64,000 nucleotides of DNA. Origin: Ensifer sp. PDNC004. Lineage in GTDB: Bacteria; Pseudomonadota; Alphaproteobacteria; Rhizobiales; Rhizobiaceae. The stretch lies in assembly GCF_016919405.1 (NCBI RefSeq), contig NZ_CP070352.1:558001-622000 (forward strand), given 5' to 3'. Shown piece by piece: positions 1 through 8,323 of this stretch (position 1 is the stretch's first letter; each line of letters starts with the position of its first letter). The notes under the pieces are model-generated. The model saw nothing but the letters and a program-made list of their open reading frames with translations. It was not told the origin of the DNA and ran no database searches. Position numbers and translations under genes: made by a program.

Positions 1-1
1 A

Positions 2-235
2 GCGACGAAGGGGCGCTACTTCTTCGGCCAGGACCAGGCTGGTCTGCAAAACATCTACCAGTTGCTCGACCAGTTGACGCCGGCAAACCAGAAGACGCTT
101 TCCTGGCGGCCGCGCATCGAGCTGTTTCACTATCCGCTTGGCGCAGCACTGCTGCTTGTGCTCGCCTATCATGCCGCCATGTGGCTCCTGTCCTCGCTCG
201 CTGATCGCCGTCAGCGCCGGGAGGCAGCGCCATGA
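2..235 (+). CDS. batA: BatA-type VWA protein, C-terminal fragment
   Basis: Partial gene: only the last 77 codons are present and the 5' part lies before the window. The piece starts in a GRYFFGQD stretch, continues through LTPANQKTLSWRPR and then has a hydrophobic helix (about residues 47-65) and a short basic cytoplasmic tail. This end, with a C-terminal membrane anchor after the VWA domain, is typical of BatA proteins of the aerotolerance (Bat) operons. The stop overlaps the next start as ATGA, so it is translationally coupled to the VWA-TPR gene that follows. The assignment depends on this tail plus two Bat-type genes downstream; the VWA domain itself is not visible here. Confidence 0.75.
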   Translation, partial: ATKGRYFFGQDQAGLQNIYQLLDQLTPANQKTLSWRPRIELFHYPLGAALLLVLAYHAAMWLLSSLADRRQRREAAP

Positions 236-1803
236 TCGCGGATTTTCATTTTCTGCGGCCGCTGTGGCTGCTGGCGCTCGCCGCCGTCCCGCTGCTGATC
301 TATCTCGTCACCCGGCGCGGCGATGTCCGTTCGCAGTGGCAGGACATGATCGCACCGCACCTGCTCGATCATCTGCTGATCGACAAGGGCGGCAAGCGGC
401 GCTTCCAGCCGGTACACGTCACCGCCGCGCTGATCGCCGTTGCGGCGGTCGCGGCAGCCGGCCCGACCTGGCAGCGCGAGCGGCCACCCTTCGTCGAGGA
501 CACCGCGCCTTTGGCCATCGCCATCGACCTCAACCCGACGATGAACGCGACCGATATTTCGCCGACGCGGCTCGAACGTGCCAAGCTGAAGGTCCAGGAC
601 ATTCTCGAACGGCGGAAAGGCTCGCGCACCGCTTTGTTCGCCTATGCCGGCTCCGCCCACATGGTGCTGCCGCTTAGCGACGACGCGGCGCTGGTGAAGT
701 CCTACCTTGCCGCGCTGTCACCGCAGATTATGCCGGTCGACGGCAAGGACACAGCCAAGGCCCTCCAGGCGGTCGAGAAAGCACTCGCCAACGAAACGGT
801 GCCCGGCACCATCCTGTTCATGACCGACGGCGTCGAGCGTTCCGCCTTCAAGGCCTTCGGTGAGTATCAGGGGCGCAACTCATTGATGGTACTCGGCATC
901 GGCACGGCCGAGGGCGGCCCGGTCAAGACGGCGGACGGCGGGTTCCTGACCGACGCCACCGGCGCGCATGTCCGGGCGAAGCTCGATGTCGAGGGCCTCA
1001 AGGCGCTGCAGTCGGCCTCCAGGGCCGAGGTCGCCTCGGTGACCGCCGACGACGCCGATGTCAGCTGGATCGTCAGGCGCATCCAGACGAATTTTGCCGC
1101 GCAGACGGCCGAGGGGCTGACGCGCTGGCACGATCTCGGCTGGTGGCTGACGATCCCGATCGCCGTCTTTGGCCTCTTCTGGTTCCGCCGTGGCTGGACC
1201 ATCCGCTGGGCGGTCTATCTGCTCGCCGCCATTTCGCTGATCGGCAACGATCGTGCAGAGGCAGCGGACAACCGCTTTATCGACCTCTGGCTGACGCCGG
1301 ACCAGCAGGGCCGACGCGCCTTCGAGCAAGGCGATTTCCAGGGCGCATCAGAAACGTTCGCCGATCCCGCCTGGCGCGGCGCGGCACTCTACCGCGCCGG
1401 CCATTTCCAGGATGCGATCGACGCCTTTGCCGAGAGCGATACGGCCGAAAGCTACTACAATCAGGGCAATGCGCTGCTGCACCTCGACAAGGCCGAGGAG
1501 GCGATCGCCGCCTACGAACAGGCGTTGAAGTGCCGTCCCGACTGGCCGGACGCCAAGAAGAACCTCGACATCGCCCGGAAGAGAAAGACCGACAAGGACA
1601 AGCAGGAACAGGACGCGCAGCAGGAACAGGCCGGCATTGACCCCGACCAGGTCCAGTTCGACGACAAGGGCAAAAAGGGAACGGAAGCCACCGTTCAGGG
1701 CGGACCGCAGACGGCCGACATGTGGATGCGCAACATCCAGGTGTCGCCGGCCGAACTGCTGGCACGAAAATTTGCGATCGAAGCAAAGGAGGCGGCCCCG
1801 TGA
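232..1803 (+). CDS. VWA-TPR membrane protein (BatB/BatC-like fusion)
   Basis: 523 residues. Two N-terminal membrane helices (about residues 10-25 and 62-80), a VWA domain (about 85-280), further membrane helices near 305-345, then TPR-like repeats (about 365-450) and a polar, Gln/Lys-rich tail. In the Bat operons of other bacteria BatB carries the VWA domain and BatC the TPRs; here both are in one chain. The metal site is altered: the usual DxSxS motif reads DLNPT (DxNxT), while the later TDG segment (MTDGVE) is kept. Metal binding may be weakened or changed. The start overlaps the previous stop (ATGA), and the stop overlaps the batD start (GTGA), so this is the middle of an operon. Role in the family: envelope/oxidative stress tolerance, with the biochemical function unsettled. 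Confidence 0.85.
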   Translation: MIADFHFLRPLWLLALAAVPLLIYLVTRRGDVRSQWQDMIAPHLLDHLLIDKGGKRRFQPVHVTAALIAVAAVAAAGPTWQRERPPFVEDTAPLAIAIDLNPTMNATDISPTRLERAKLKVQDILERRKGSRTALFAYAGSAHMVLPLSDDAALVKSYLAALSPQIMPVDGKDTAKALQAVEKALANETVPGTILFMTDGVERSAFKAFGEYQGRNSLMVLGIGTAEGGPVKTADGGFLTDATGAHVRAKLDVEGLKALQSASRAEVASVTADDADVSWIVRRIQTNFAAQTAEGLTRWHDLGWWLTIPIAVFGLFWFRRGWTIRWAVYLLAAISLIGNDRAEAADNRFIDLWLTPDQQGRRAFEQGDFQGASETFADPAWRGAALYRAGHFQDAIDAFAESDTAESYYNQGNALLHLDKAEEAIAAYEQALKCRPDWPDAKKNLDIARKRKTDKDKQEQDAQQEQAGIDPDQVQFDDKGKKGTEATVQGGPQTADMWMRNIQVSPAELLARKFAIEAKEAAP

Positions 1804-3185
1804 CAGCCCTCGCCGCCTTGCAACGTCTGGTTCTCTGGCTCGTCGGTCTGTCGCTCTTGCTCGCGGGCACGGCCTTCACCGCCGATCCCTTCGCCCGCGC
1901 GACGCTCACGACGAAGGGGCCGGTCTATGCCGGCCAGCAGATCGAGGTCGACGTCGACGTCTTCGTCCCGAACTACTTCCTTTCGCCGCCACAGTTTCCT
2001 CTGTTCGATCTTCCCGGCACTATCGTCACCATGCCCGACGAACGCGGCATGAACCTCAACGAGACCGTCAACGGCGAGGCCTTCTCCGGCATCCGCAAGA
2101 CCTACGCGATCACCCCGCAGACACCCGGCGATTACGTGCTGCCGGCTGCGGTCATTCCGTTCGGCTATGCCGCCGTGCCCGGCCAGACGAGCAAGGGTCA
2201 GGTGACGTTGCCTTCGCTCACGTTCACGGTCGAAGCCGTTCCTCAGAGCGCGGGCGGAAAGGCCGGCGTCACCGCCGGAGAAATCACCATCGCCCAATCG
2301 TTCGACCGGGATCCGACGGGGTTGAAGGCGGGCGACGCTCTGGTTCGAACCATCACCATCCGCGCAGCCGGACTGGCGCCGATGATGATCCCCGAGCCGA
2401 CCTTCGATGCCCCGGCAGGCGTGCAGGTCTACCGGCACGACCCCGTGCTTTCGCAGGAACGCTCGTCACGCGGGGAGATAACGGCGGGGTTGCGCAAGGA
2501 CGTGGCGACCTACGTCTTTGCAAAGCCCGGCAGCTATTCGCTTCCGGCGATCAGCCTGCCGTGGTTCGATCCGGCGAGCGGATCGATGCAGTCGGCCGAA
2601 GCGGCTGGCGCTACCGTCAGCGTCGGTGCGGCTCCAGTGGTGGAGCCTGCGCTCGCCCCGCCGACCTCGCCGCCGTCCGAGGAGCCCTTCGACTGGCTGT
2701 GGTGGCTCAGCATCGTGGCATCGGTCGCCGCCCTTGCGGCGCTTATCCAACTGGCCGCCAACCTGTTCGGCCGCCTCGAAATCCGGCTGGAAACCGCACT
2801 CGAACAGAGGGCGCAATCCGAGGCGACGGCGTTTCGCCATGTGCTCGGCGCTTGCCGGGATCACGACCCGTTGCGGCTGGAGACGGCGCTCGACCGCTGG
2901 TCGCGTCGCACCGGCAACACGCCGGTCTCACGCTGGCTCGACAGCTTTGCCGATCCGGCGACGGCAAACGCATTTGCCGTTTTTCGACGCAGCCGTTACG
3001 GCAGCCCCGGCTCTCATCAGGACGGGCCGGATCTCCCGCGGATGCGCGGCGGCCTGAAAGCGGCAAGACAGCGCTGGCTTATGGAAATCTCCGTCGATGG
3101 CGGCGACCCGGCATCGGACCTGCCCGATCTCAACCCCGGACTGGAGGCCGAGCCGCCAAGGCACCTTGTTGCCGGCCGGGCCTGA
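1800..3185 (+). CDS. batD: BatD-like membrane protein
   Basis: 461 residues. I chose the GTG at 1800, overlapping the upstream stop, because AAAGGAGG lies a few bases upstream and the chain then begins with a clear signal/anchor segment (residues 10-28). An in-frame ATG at 1722 would put a proline/glycine-rich leader inside the preceding gene and is unlikely. The body is a beta-rich periplasmic region (to about residue 275), one membrane helix (about 302-322: LWWLSIVASVAALAALIQLA) and a cytoplasmic helical tail. This is the BatD arrangement, and it follows the VWA and TPR genes as expected. BatD proteins are thought to act with VWA proteins at the cell envelope; no enzymatic motif is seen. 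Confidence 0.82.
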   Translation: MTALAALQRLVLWLVGLSLLLAGTAFTADPFARATLTTKGPVYAGQQIEVDVDVFVPNYFLSPPQFPLFDLPGTIVTMPDERGMNLNETVNGEAFSGIRKTYAITPQTPGDYVLPAAVIPFGYAAVPGQTSKGQVTLPSLTFTVEAVPQSAGGKAGVTAGEITIAQSFDRDPTGLKAGDALVRTITIRAAGLAPMMIPEPTFDAPAGVQVYRHDPVLSQERSSRGEITAGLRKDVATYVFAKPGSYSLPAISLPWFDPASGSMQSAEAAGATVSVGAAPVVEPALAPPTSPPSEEPFDWLWWLSIVASVAALAALIQLAANLFGRLEIRLETALEQRAQSEATAFRHVLGACRDHDPLRLETALDRWSRRTGNTPVSRWLDSFADPATANAFAVFRRSRYGSPGSHQDGPDLPRMRGGLKAARQRWLMEISVDGGDPASDLPDLNPGLEAEPPRHLVAGRA

Positions 3186-3207
3186 TTTACGCGCCGTCGC
3201 GAGCCTT

Positions 3208-3220
3208 CGTAACTGTTACG
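3208..3220. promoter_or_regulatory. Small palindrome upstream of the sulfatase
   Basis: CGTAAC-T-GTTACG is a perfect 6-bp inverted repeat with a one-base centre. It lies about 100 bases before the sulfatase start in the 135-base gap after batD. It could be an operator for a dimeric repressor. No regulator gene is adjacent, so the role is a guess. Confidence 0.35.
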
Positions 3221-3320
3221 TACTTACCCGCGAACGCCCACCGGTAGAAGTTGAATCGGTAAATCCGAAACTTTGCCTGCATTCCGACAGCGATTGCTTG
3301 CTGCCTCAGGGAGACATGAG

Positions 3321-4964
3321 ATGAGTATCGATCTGAAGAACCGGCTTGGCCGGCTCGCCGCGTGTACCATCGGGCACGCTGCGAAACCGAAGGCGCTGGC
3401 GCTGGCCGGCACCGTGCTGATGTCGACAATTTCCGCCTCCGCGTTGCCGGCCTTTGCCCAGGACGCGGAAAAGCCCAACATCCTGGTGATCTTCGGCGAC
3501 GATATCGGCCAGACCAACATCAGTGCCTATTCCTTCGGCGTCATCGGCTACAAGACCCCGAACATCGACCGGATCGCCCGCGACGGCCTGATGTTCACCG
3601 ACTACTATGCCGAAAACAGCTGCACAGCCGGCCGCTCGACCTTCATTACAGGCCAGACGGTGCTGCGCACCGGTATGTCCAAGGTCGGCGTTCCCGGCGC
3701 CCCGGTTGGCCTCCAGGACCGCGACGTGACGATCGCCCAGGCGCTGAAGGCGCAGGGTTACGCGACCGGCCAGTTCGGCAAGAACCATCTGGGCGACCAG
3801 GACCGCTTTCTGCCAACCGCCCACGGCTTCGACGAGTTCTTCGGCAACCTTTACCATCTGAACGCCGAGGAAGAGCCGGAGCGCCCCTATTGGCCGAAGG
3901 ATGATCCTGATTTCATCAAGTCCTATGCGCCGCGCGGCGTGCTGCATTCTTTCGCCGACGGCAAGGTGGAAGACACCGGCGCTCTGAACAGCAAGCGCAT
4001 GGAAACCATCGACGACGAGACCACTGCGGCGGCGATGGACTTCATCAAGAAGCAAACGGAAGCCAAGAAACCGTTCTTCACCTGGATGAACACGACGCGC
4101 ATGCACCTCTTCACCCATGTGCGCGACCAGTACAAGGGCCAGAGCGGCATGCCCGGCAACGAGTATGCCGACGGCATGGTCGAGCACGACAACGACGTCG
4201 GCAAGCTGCTCAACCTACTCGACGAGTTGAAGATCGCCGACAACACAATCGTCGTCTACACCACCGACAACGGCCCGAACCAGTTCTCCTGGCCGGATGC
4301 GGCGACCACGCCGTTCCGCAGCGAGAAAGATAGCAACTGGGAAGGCGCCTTCCGCGTCCCGGCGATGATCCGCTGGCCGGGCAAGATCAAGCCCGGCGTA
4401 TCCAACGAGATGTTCTCCGGCCTCGACTGGTTCCCGACGCTGCTTGCGGCCGCCGGCGACAAGGACGTCAAGGAGCGCCTGCTGAAGGGCACCGACCTCG
4501 ACGGCAAGACCTTCAAGGTCCACCTCGACGGTTACAACCAGCTTCCCTATCTGACTGGCGAGCAGCCGACAGGTGCGCGCAAAGAGTTCTACTACTTCAA
4601 CGACGACGCCAAGCTCGTGGGCATGCGGTCGGAGAACTGGAAGTTCGTGTTCTGCGAAATGCGCAAGCCCGGCGGCTTCGACGTCTGGCAGGACCCGTTC
4701 GTGTGCCTTCGCGTGCCGAAAGTGTTCAACCTGCGTATGGACCCCTACGAGCGGGCCGACACCGTGTCGGACCAGTACAACGACTGGCTGACGAAGAACG
4801 TCTACCTGAACTTCCTCGGCGTTCAAAAGGCCGCCATGTTCCTCGAAACCTTCATCGAGTATCCGCCGAGCCAGAAGCCGGCGAGCTTCTCGATCGACCA
4901 GATCGAGGAAGGCGTGCATGCCAAGATCAACGAGATCCTGGCCAAGACGCCACCGGCTCAATAA
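3321..4964 (+). CDS. Exported arylsulfatase
   Basis: 547 residues. Start at ATG 3321, preceded by CAGGGAG; an in-frame TTG at 3273 is less likely. A long Sec signal with a basic n-region and hydrophobic core ends at about residue 48 (LPAFAQDAEK). The mature domain opens with NILVIFGDD, which carries the paired Asp metal ligands. The nucleophile region ENSCTAGRSTF (about residues 94-104) has Cys as the formylglycine precursor, but with Ala at +2 where CxPxR has Pro. Later motifs include GKNHLG and TDNGPN, the metal-binding Asp-Asn pair. Such enzymes release sulfate from sulfate esters outside the inner membrane and depend on a maturation enzyme that is not encoded nearby. It has its own strong terminator. 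The natural substrate cannot be told from the sequence. Confidence 0.9.
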   Translation: MSIDLKNRLGRLAACTIGHAAKPKALALAGTVLMSTISASALPAFAQDAEKPNILVIFGDDIGQTNISAYSFGVIGYKTPNIDRIARDGLMFTDYYAENSCTAGRSTFITGQTVLRTGMSKVGVPGAPVGLQDRDVTIAQALKAQGYATGQFGKNHLGDQDRFLPTAHGFDEFFGNLYHLNAEEEPERPYWPKDDPDFIKSYAPRGVLHSFADGKVEDTGALNSKRMETIDDETTAAAMDFIKKQTEAKKPFFTWMNTTRMHLFTHVRDQYKGQSGMPGNEYADGMVEHDNDVGKLLNLLDELKIADNTIVVYTTDNGPNQFSWPDAATTPFRSEKDSNWEGAFRVPAMIRWPGKIKPGVSNEMFSGLDWFPTLLAAAGDKDVKERLLKGTDLDGKTFKVHLDGYNQLPYLTGEQPTGARKEFYYFNDDAKLVGMRSENWKFVFCEMRKPGGFDVWQDPFVCLRVPKVFNLRMDPYERADTVSDQYNDWLTKNVYLNFLGVQKAAMFLETFIEYPPSQKPASFSIDQIEEGVHAKINEILAKTPPAQ

Positions 4965-4971
4965 CACTATC

Positions 4972-5010
4972 GAAGGCGGCGCGCCCTGCGCCGCCTTCCT
5001 TTCTGCCTTT
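4972..5010 (+). terminator. Rho-independent terminator after the sulfatase
   Basis: An 11-bp perfect GC-rich stem (4972-4982 with 4988-4998) with a GCCCT loop is followed by CTTTCTGCCTTT. It begins 8 bases after the sulfatase stop and ends only about 20 bases before the next gene's start. Confidence 0.85.
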
Positions 5011-5030
5011 GCTAGAGATGGCGTGCCGCA

Positions 5031-7586
5031 ATGACGAAGACCATTCCGCCCCCTCGAACGGTTGCCATAGAGGCGTCGAATGAAAATGCCGTGGCGGCAG
5101 AGCGGACACGCTTCGGCCCGGCGGTCGCGGCATTCATGCTCTTTCTCTCCGGCACTGCCGCACTGGTCTTCCAGGTTCTCTGGATCAAGCAGCTCTCGCT
5201 CGTCACCGGCGTCGATGTCTATGCAGTCAGCACCGGGGTCAGCGCCTTCTTCCTCGGCCTTGCACTCGGCAGCTTCGCCCTTGGCCGCGCTGGCGACCGT
5301 TCCCGACAGCCGCTCCGCCTCTATGCCCTGCTCGAAACCGGCGTCGCTGTGCTCGGCGCCGGCATTACCTTCATCCTTTCCAGGATTGCGCCGGCCTTCG
5401 TCGCGATCGAAGGCACAAGCCCGCTGGCCGCCTGGGCCCTGCTGGTCCTGATCATCGCCATGCCCGCCTTCCTGATGGGCGGCACCCTGCCGGTGCTCCT
5501 GCGGGCGCTGAATGCAGCTCCGGGCGGGGTCGCCGCAAAAGGCGGCCGGCTCTATGCCGCCAATACGCTCGGCGCCATCGCCGGGTGCCTCGCGGTCCCC
5601 TTCGTTCTCATTCCCGCTCTCGGCGTTCAGGCGACCGGGCTCGCGGCCGCGGGGCTCGGCCTTGCCGCCGCAGCGGTAGCACTTTTCCTGAACACCCCAG
5701 CCGCCCGGGAACCCGTTCAAGGGAGGTTGCCTGCGGAAACGCGTAGCGCCGGCGGTTCGCGGCTGGCCCTTGTCCTTTATGCGGTCGCCGGCGGTATCGC
5801 CCTTGGCTATGAAGTCGCCTGGTCGCAAGCGATCGTTCAGTTCATCTCCACCCGCTCCTTCGCCTTTTCGGTGGTGCTTGCCACCTATCTCGCTGGCCTT
5901 GCCCTCGGCGCCGCCCTTTTCGCGCGCCGGAGCGAGCGCCTCTCCGATCCCTGGAGTAGTTTCGGCCTGCTGATCACGCTTGCCGGACTAGTTGCGCTTG
6001 CCGAGCTCGCGTTGCTCGGCCCCTGGCTGACAACGCTGCAGAGCAGCGCCGATGCCGCCGTCGCCGGCCTTACCGGCAGCATCTTTGCGGGCATGTGCGC
6101 GCGGTTCCTCGTCGCCGCGCTGACGATCGTCTTCGTGCCGACGCTGATCCTCGGCGCCGCCTTCCCGGTCGCCCTCAGGCTCGCGGTCGATCCGGAAAAC
6201 GCCGGCCGCGACACCGGCCGAGTTCTGGCGCTCAACACGCTCGGCGGCATCTTCGGCACGCTTCTGACCGGCTTCGTGCTGATCCCGTCCCTCGGCATTG
6301 TCCGGAGCTTTGCCGTTCTCGCCGTTGCCGCCGCCGCAATCGGCCTCATCGCCGTCAGCCGCGGAAAAGGCGGTTGGACCAGCCGACGGCTTCTCGCACC
6401 GGCGCTCGGCGTCCTCACCGTGGTGATCGCCCTCGTCGTGCCGTCGGACCGGCTGGCGAACCTGCTCAACCTGTCGCGCGGCAACGGCACGATCGTATCC
6501 TATGAAGAAGGCCTCGGCGCCACTGTTGCCGTCATCGAACAGGGCCAGCCCGACCGCCGCTTCCGCCGGCTCTATATCCAAGGTGTCTCCAACACCGGCG
6601 ATGCCATGCCGTCGCTGCGCTACATGCGGCTGCAGGCGCTGTTGCCACTGGTCATTCATAAGGGCGAACCGAAATCGGCTCTCGTCATCGGCCTTGGCAC
6701 CGGCATCACAGCCGGGTCGCTGCTTGCTTATCCCGGTCTCGACCGTCGCGTTGCCGCCGAACTCCTGCCCTCGGTCGCCCGCGCCTCGGCGCTCTTTGCC
6801 GGCAACTTCAACGCGGCTGGCGATAGCCGCCTCGACGTGCGTGTCGCCGACGGGCGGCGCGAACTGATGCGCAGCCAGGAGCTCTACGACCTCATCACAC
6901 TCGAACCGCCGCCGCCATCCGCCGCCGGCGTCGTCAATCTCTACTCTTCCGACTTCTACGCTCTGGCGCGCGCGCGCCTCGCGCCGAACGGCCTGGTCGC
7001 GCAATGGCTGCCGATCGCCACTCAGAACGACGAGGACACCCGCGCGCTCGTGCGCAGCTTTCTCGACAGTTTCCCCCACGCCACGCTCTGGTCGACCGAA
7101 CTGCACGAGATGCTGCTCATCGGCTCGCTCGAGCCGCAGGAACTTGACGCTTCCCGCATCGCCGCCCGGCTCTCCGACCCGACGCTTGCGGCAGCGCTTG
7201 GCGAGGTCGGAATTTCCGGACCGGCCGACCTCATCGCCATCTGGATGACCGACCGGGCCGGGCTCGAGCGCTATGCCGGTTCCGCCCTTCCCGTCACCGA
7301 CGACCAGCCGCGGATCGAATATGCAAGCTGGGTCCGCCCCGACGAATTGCAGCGCACGCTTCCGGCCCTAGTTGCCCTCCGCAGCAAGGCTCCGCTTCTC
7401 GGCGCGGACCCGGCGTTCGACAAATCCGTGACGGATGCCCACAACCGGCTGATGCTGTTCTACCAGGCCTCGCTCAACGCCTATGCCGGCTATCGCGACG
7501 AGTGGGCGCGCGACATGGAATTGCTGATGCGCGTTGAGCCGGACAATCCCTACTATCGCTGGTTCGTTTCAAGCAGCGAGCGCTGA
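5031..7586 (+). CDS. Membrane protein fused to spermidine-synthase-like domain
   Basis: 851 residues. The N-terminal ~480 residues are a multi-helix membrane domain in two similar halves; patterns such as FFLGLALGSFALGRAGDR and GTLPVLLRALN recur as GAAFPVALRLA. The C-terminal part (about 490-750) has an aminopropyltransferase/Rossmann fold: GLGTGITAG is the nucleotide-binding loop, AAELLP holds the acidic ribose-binding position, and RVADGRREL follows. Where real spermidine synthases have the catalytic DSxDP segment, this protein reads LEPPPPSAAG, so the key aspartates are missing; the following NLYSSDFY matches the family. It is therefore probably not a spermidine synthase. The gene starts 20 bases after the sulfatase terminator and has only a weak ribosome binding site. 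The final ~90 residues are an extra domain. Confidence 0.85.
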   Translation: MTKTIPPPRTVAIEASNENAVAAERTRFGPAVAAFMLFLSGTAALVFQVLWIKQLSLVTGVDVYAVSTGVSAFFLGLALGSFALGRAGDRSRQPLRLYALLETGVAVLGAGITFILSRIAPAFVAIEGTSPLAAWALLVLIIAMPAFLMGGTLPVLLRALNAAPGGVAAKGGRLYAANTLGAIAGCLAVPFVLIPALGVQATGLAAAGLGLAAAAVALFLNTPAAREPVQGRLPAETRSAGGSRLALVLYAVAGGIALGYEVAWSQAIVQFISTRSFAFSVVLATYLAGLALGAALFARRSERLSDPWSSFGLLITLAGLVALAELALLGPWLTTLQSSADAAVAGLTGSIFAGMCARFLVAALTIVFVPTLILGAAFPVALRLAVDPENAGRDTGRVLALNTLGGIFGTLLTGFVLIPSLGIVRSFAVLAVAAAAIGLIAVSRGKGGWTSRRLLAPALGVLTVVIALVVPSDRLANLLNLSRGNGTIVSYEEGLGATVAVIEQGQPDRRFRRLYIQGVSNTGDAMPSLRYMRLQALLPLVIHKGEPKSALVIGLGTGITAGSLLAYPGLDRRVAAELLPSVARASALFAGNFNAAGDSRLDVRVADGRRELMRSQELYDLITLEPPPPSAAGVVNLYSSDFYALARARLAPNGLVAQWLPIATQNDEDTRALVRSFLDSFPHATLWSTELHEMLLIGSLEPQELDASRIAARLSDPTLAAALGEVGISGPADLIAIWMTDRAGLERYAGSALPVTDDQPRIEYASWVRPDELQRTLPALVALRSKAPLLGADPAFDKSVTDAHNRLMLFYQASLNAYAGYRDEWARDMELLMRVEPDNPYYRWFVSSSER

Positions 7587-7753
7587 TCGCGCCGCAGAAT
7601 CCCGCGCTTCCACGCACCTGTCGTTCGTTGCTTTTCGACAAGCTCGCGATCGATTCCTGCACAACGGCAATTTGACGCAAAAAATTTGCACCTGGAGAAA
7701 CAGCTCCGGCACAGATTTGCAACACCGAGGCATGTTCGGCGTAGTATCCTTTC

Positions 7754-7788
7754 CCCTGTCGATCTGCCCTGAGGCAGACAGGGAGGAA
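7754..7788 (+). promoter_or_regulatory. Hairpin touching the ribosome binding site of the ATC hydrolase
   Basis: CCCTGTC (7754-7760) pairs with GACAGGG (7777-7783), and TGCC/GGCA (7765-7768 with 7773-7776) closes an inner stem over a CTGA loop. The 3' arm runs into the Shine-Dalgarno GGGAGGAA (7781-7788), 4 bases before the ATG at 7793. The structure could sequester ribosome access. The rest of the 206-base gap (7587-7792) shows no gene. Confidence 0.4.
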
Positions 7789-7792
7789 TTGC

Positions 7793-8323
7793 ATGGACAA
7801 GACGGACAAACAAAACACCGATTCACGCGCGGCGATGGACGGCGAGATCGGCATTCTCGCACGCCGCCGTATCGAGGCCGGCATCGTCGCGCCGATCTAT
7901 GAAGCGATGCGCGAGGAGATCGGCGAGGAACGCGCCCAGGCGATCCTCGACAAGGCAATCACCAAGGCCGCGATCGAGGCCGGCCAGACCTTTGCCGCAA
8001 AGACCCCCGGCGGCACCAACCTGCGCACTTTCCAGGAACTGCAGGATCTCTGGACCCAGGACGACGCCCTCGTCATCGAGGTGACGAAAGCGACGGACGA
8101 CGAATTCCACTACAACGTGAAGCGCTGTCGCTACGCCGAGACCTATCGCGAGATGGGGCTCGGCCATATCGGACACCTGCTGTCCTGCAACCGCGACGGC
8201 GTCTTCTGTACCGGCTACGATCCGCGCATCACGCTGGAGCGCACCCAGACGGTGATGCAGGGCGCTTCCCATTGCGATTTCCGCTACCGGCTCAACAAGG
8301 ACGCGCCGGAGCAGTCGAAATGA
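7793..8323 (+). CDS. L-2-amino-thiazoline-4-carboxylate (ATC) hydrolase family protein
   Basis: 176 residues, soluble, no signal. The family (PF14196) includes the L-ATC hydrolase of Pseudomonas, which opens the thiazoline ring to give N-carbamoyl-L-cysteine. Supporting segments are ARRRIEAGIVAPIY, KAAIEAGQTFA, the mid-domain FHYNVKRCRYAE and the C-terminal LLSCNRDGVF and RTQTVMQGASHCDFRY, with conserved Cys and His. A strong GGGAGGAA site precedes the ATG. The stop overlaps the start of a carbamoylase gene (ATGA). That pairing is the main argument for a true ATC-type function: the hydrolase makes the carbamoyl compound and the partner removes the carbamoyl group. Many members of this family are uncharacterised, so other ring or amide substrates remain possible. 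Confidence 0.8.
   Translation: MDKTDKQNTDSRAAMDGEIGILARRRIEAGIVAPIYEAMREEIGEERAQAILDKAITKAAIEAGQTFAAKTPGGTNLRTFQELQDLWTQDDALVIEVTKATDDEFHYNVKRCRYAETYREMGLGHIGHLLSCNRDGVFCTGYDPRITLERTQTVMQGASHCDFRYRLNKDAPEQSK

Noticed and set aside
1637..3247. A 536-codon plus-strand frame overlapping batD
   Set aside because: It is an alternative frame of the Bat genes, Arg-rich, and lacks the membrane helices seen in the chosen frame.
4215..5828. A 537-codon open frame on the minus strand
   Set aside because: Spans the end of the sulfatase gene, its terminator and the next gene in antisense, so it cannot be a real gene.
5031..7586. Calling this gene a spermidine synthase
   Set aside because: The aspartates required for amine binding and catalysis are replaced (LEPPPP segment), and half the protein is membrane helices.
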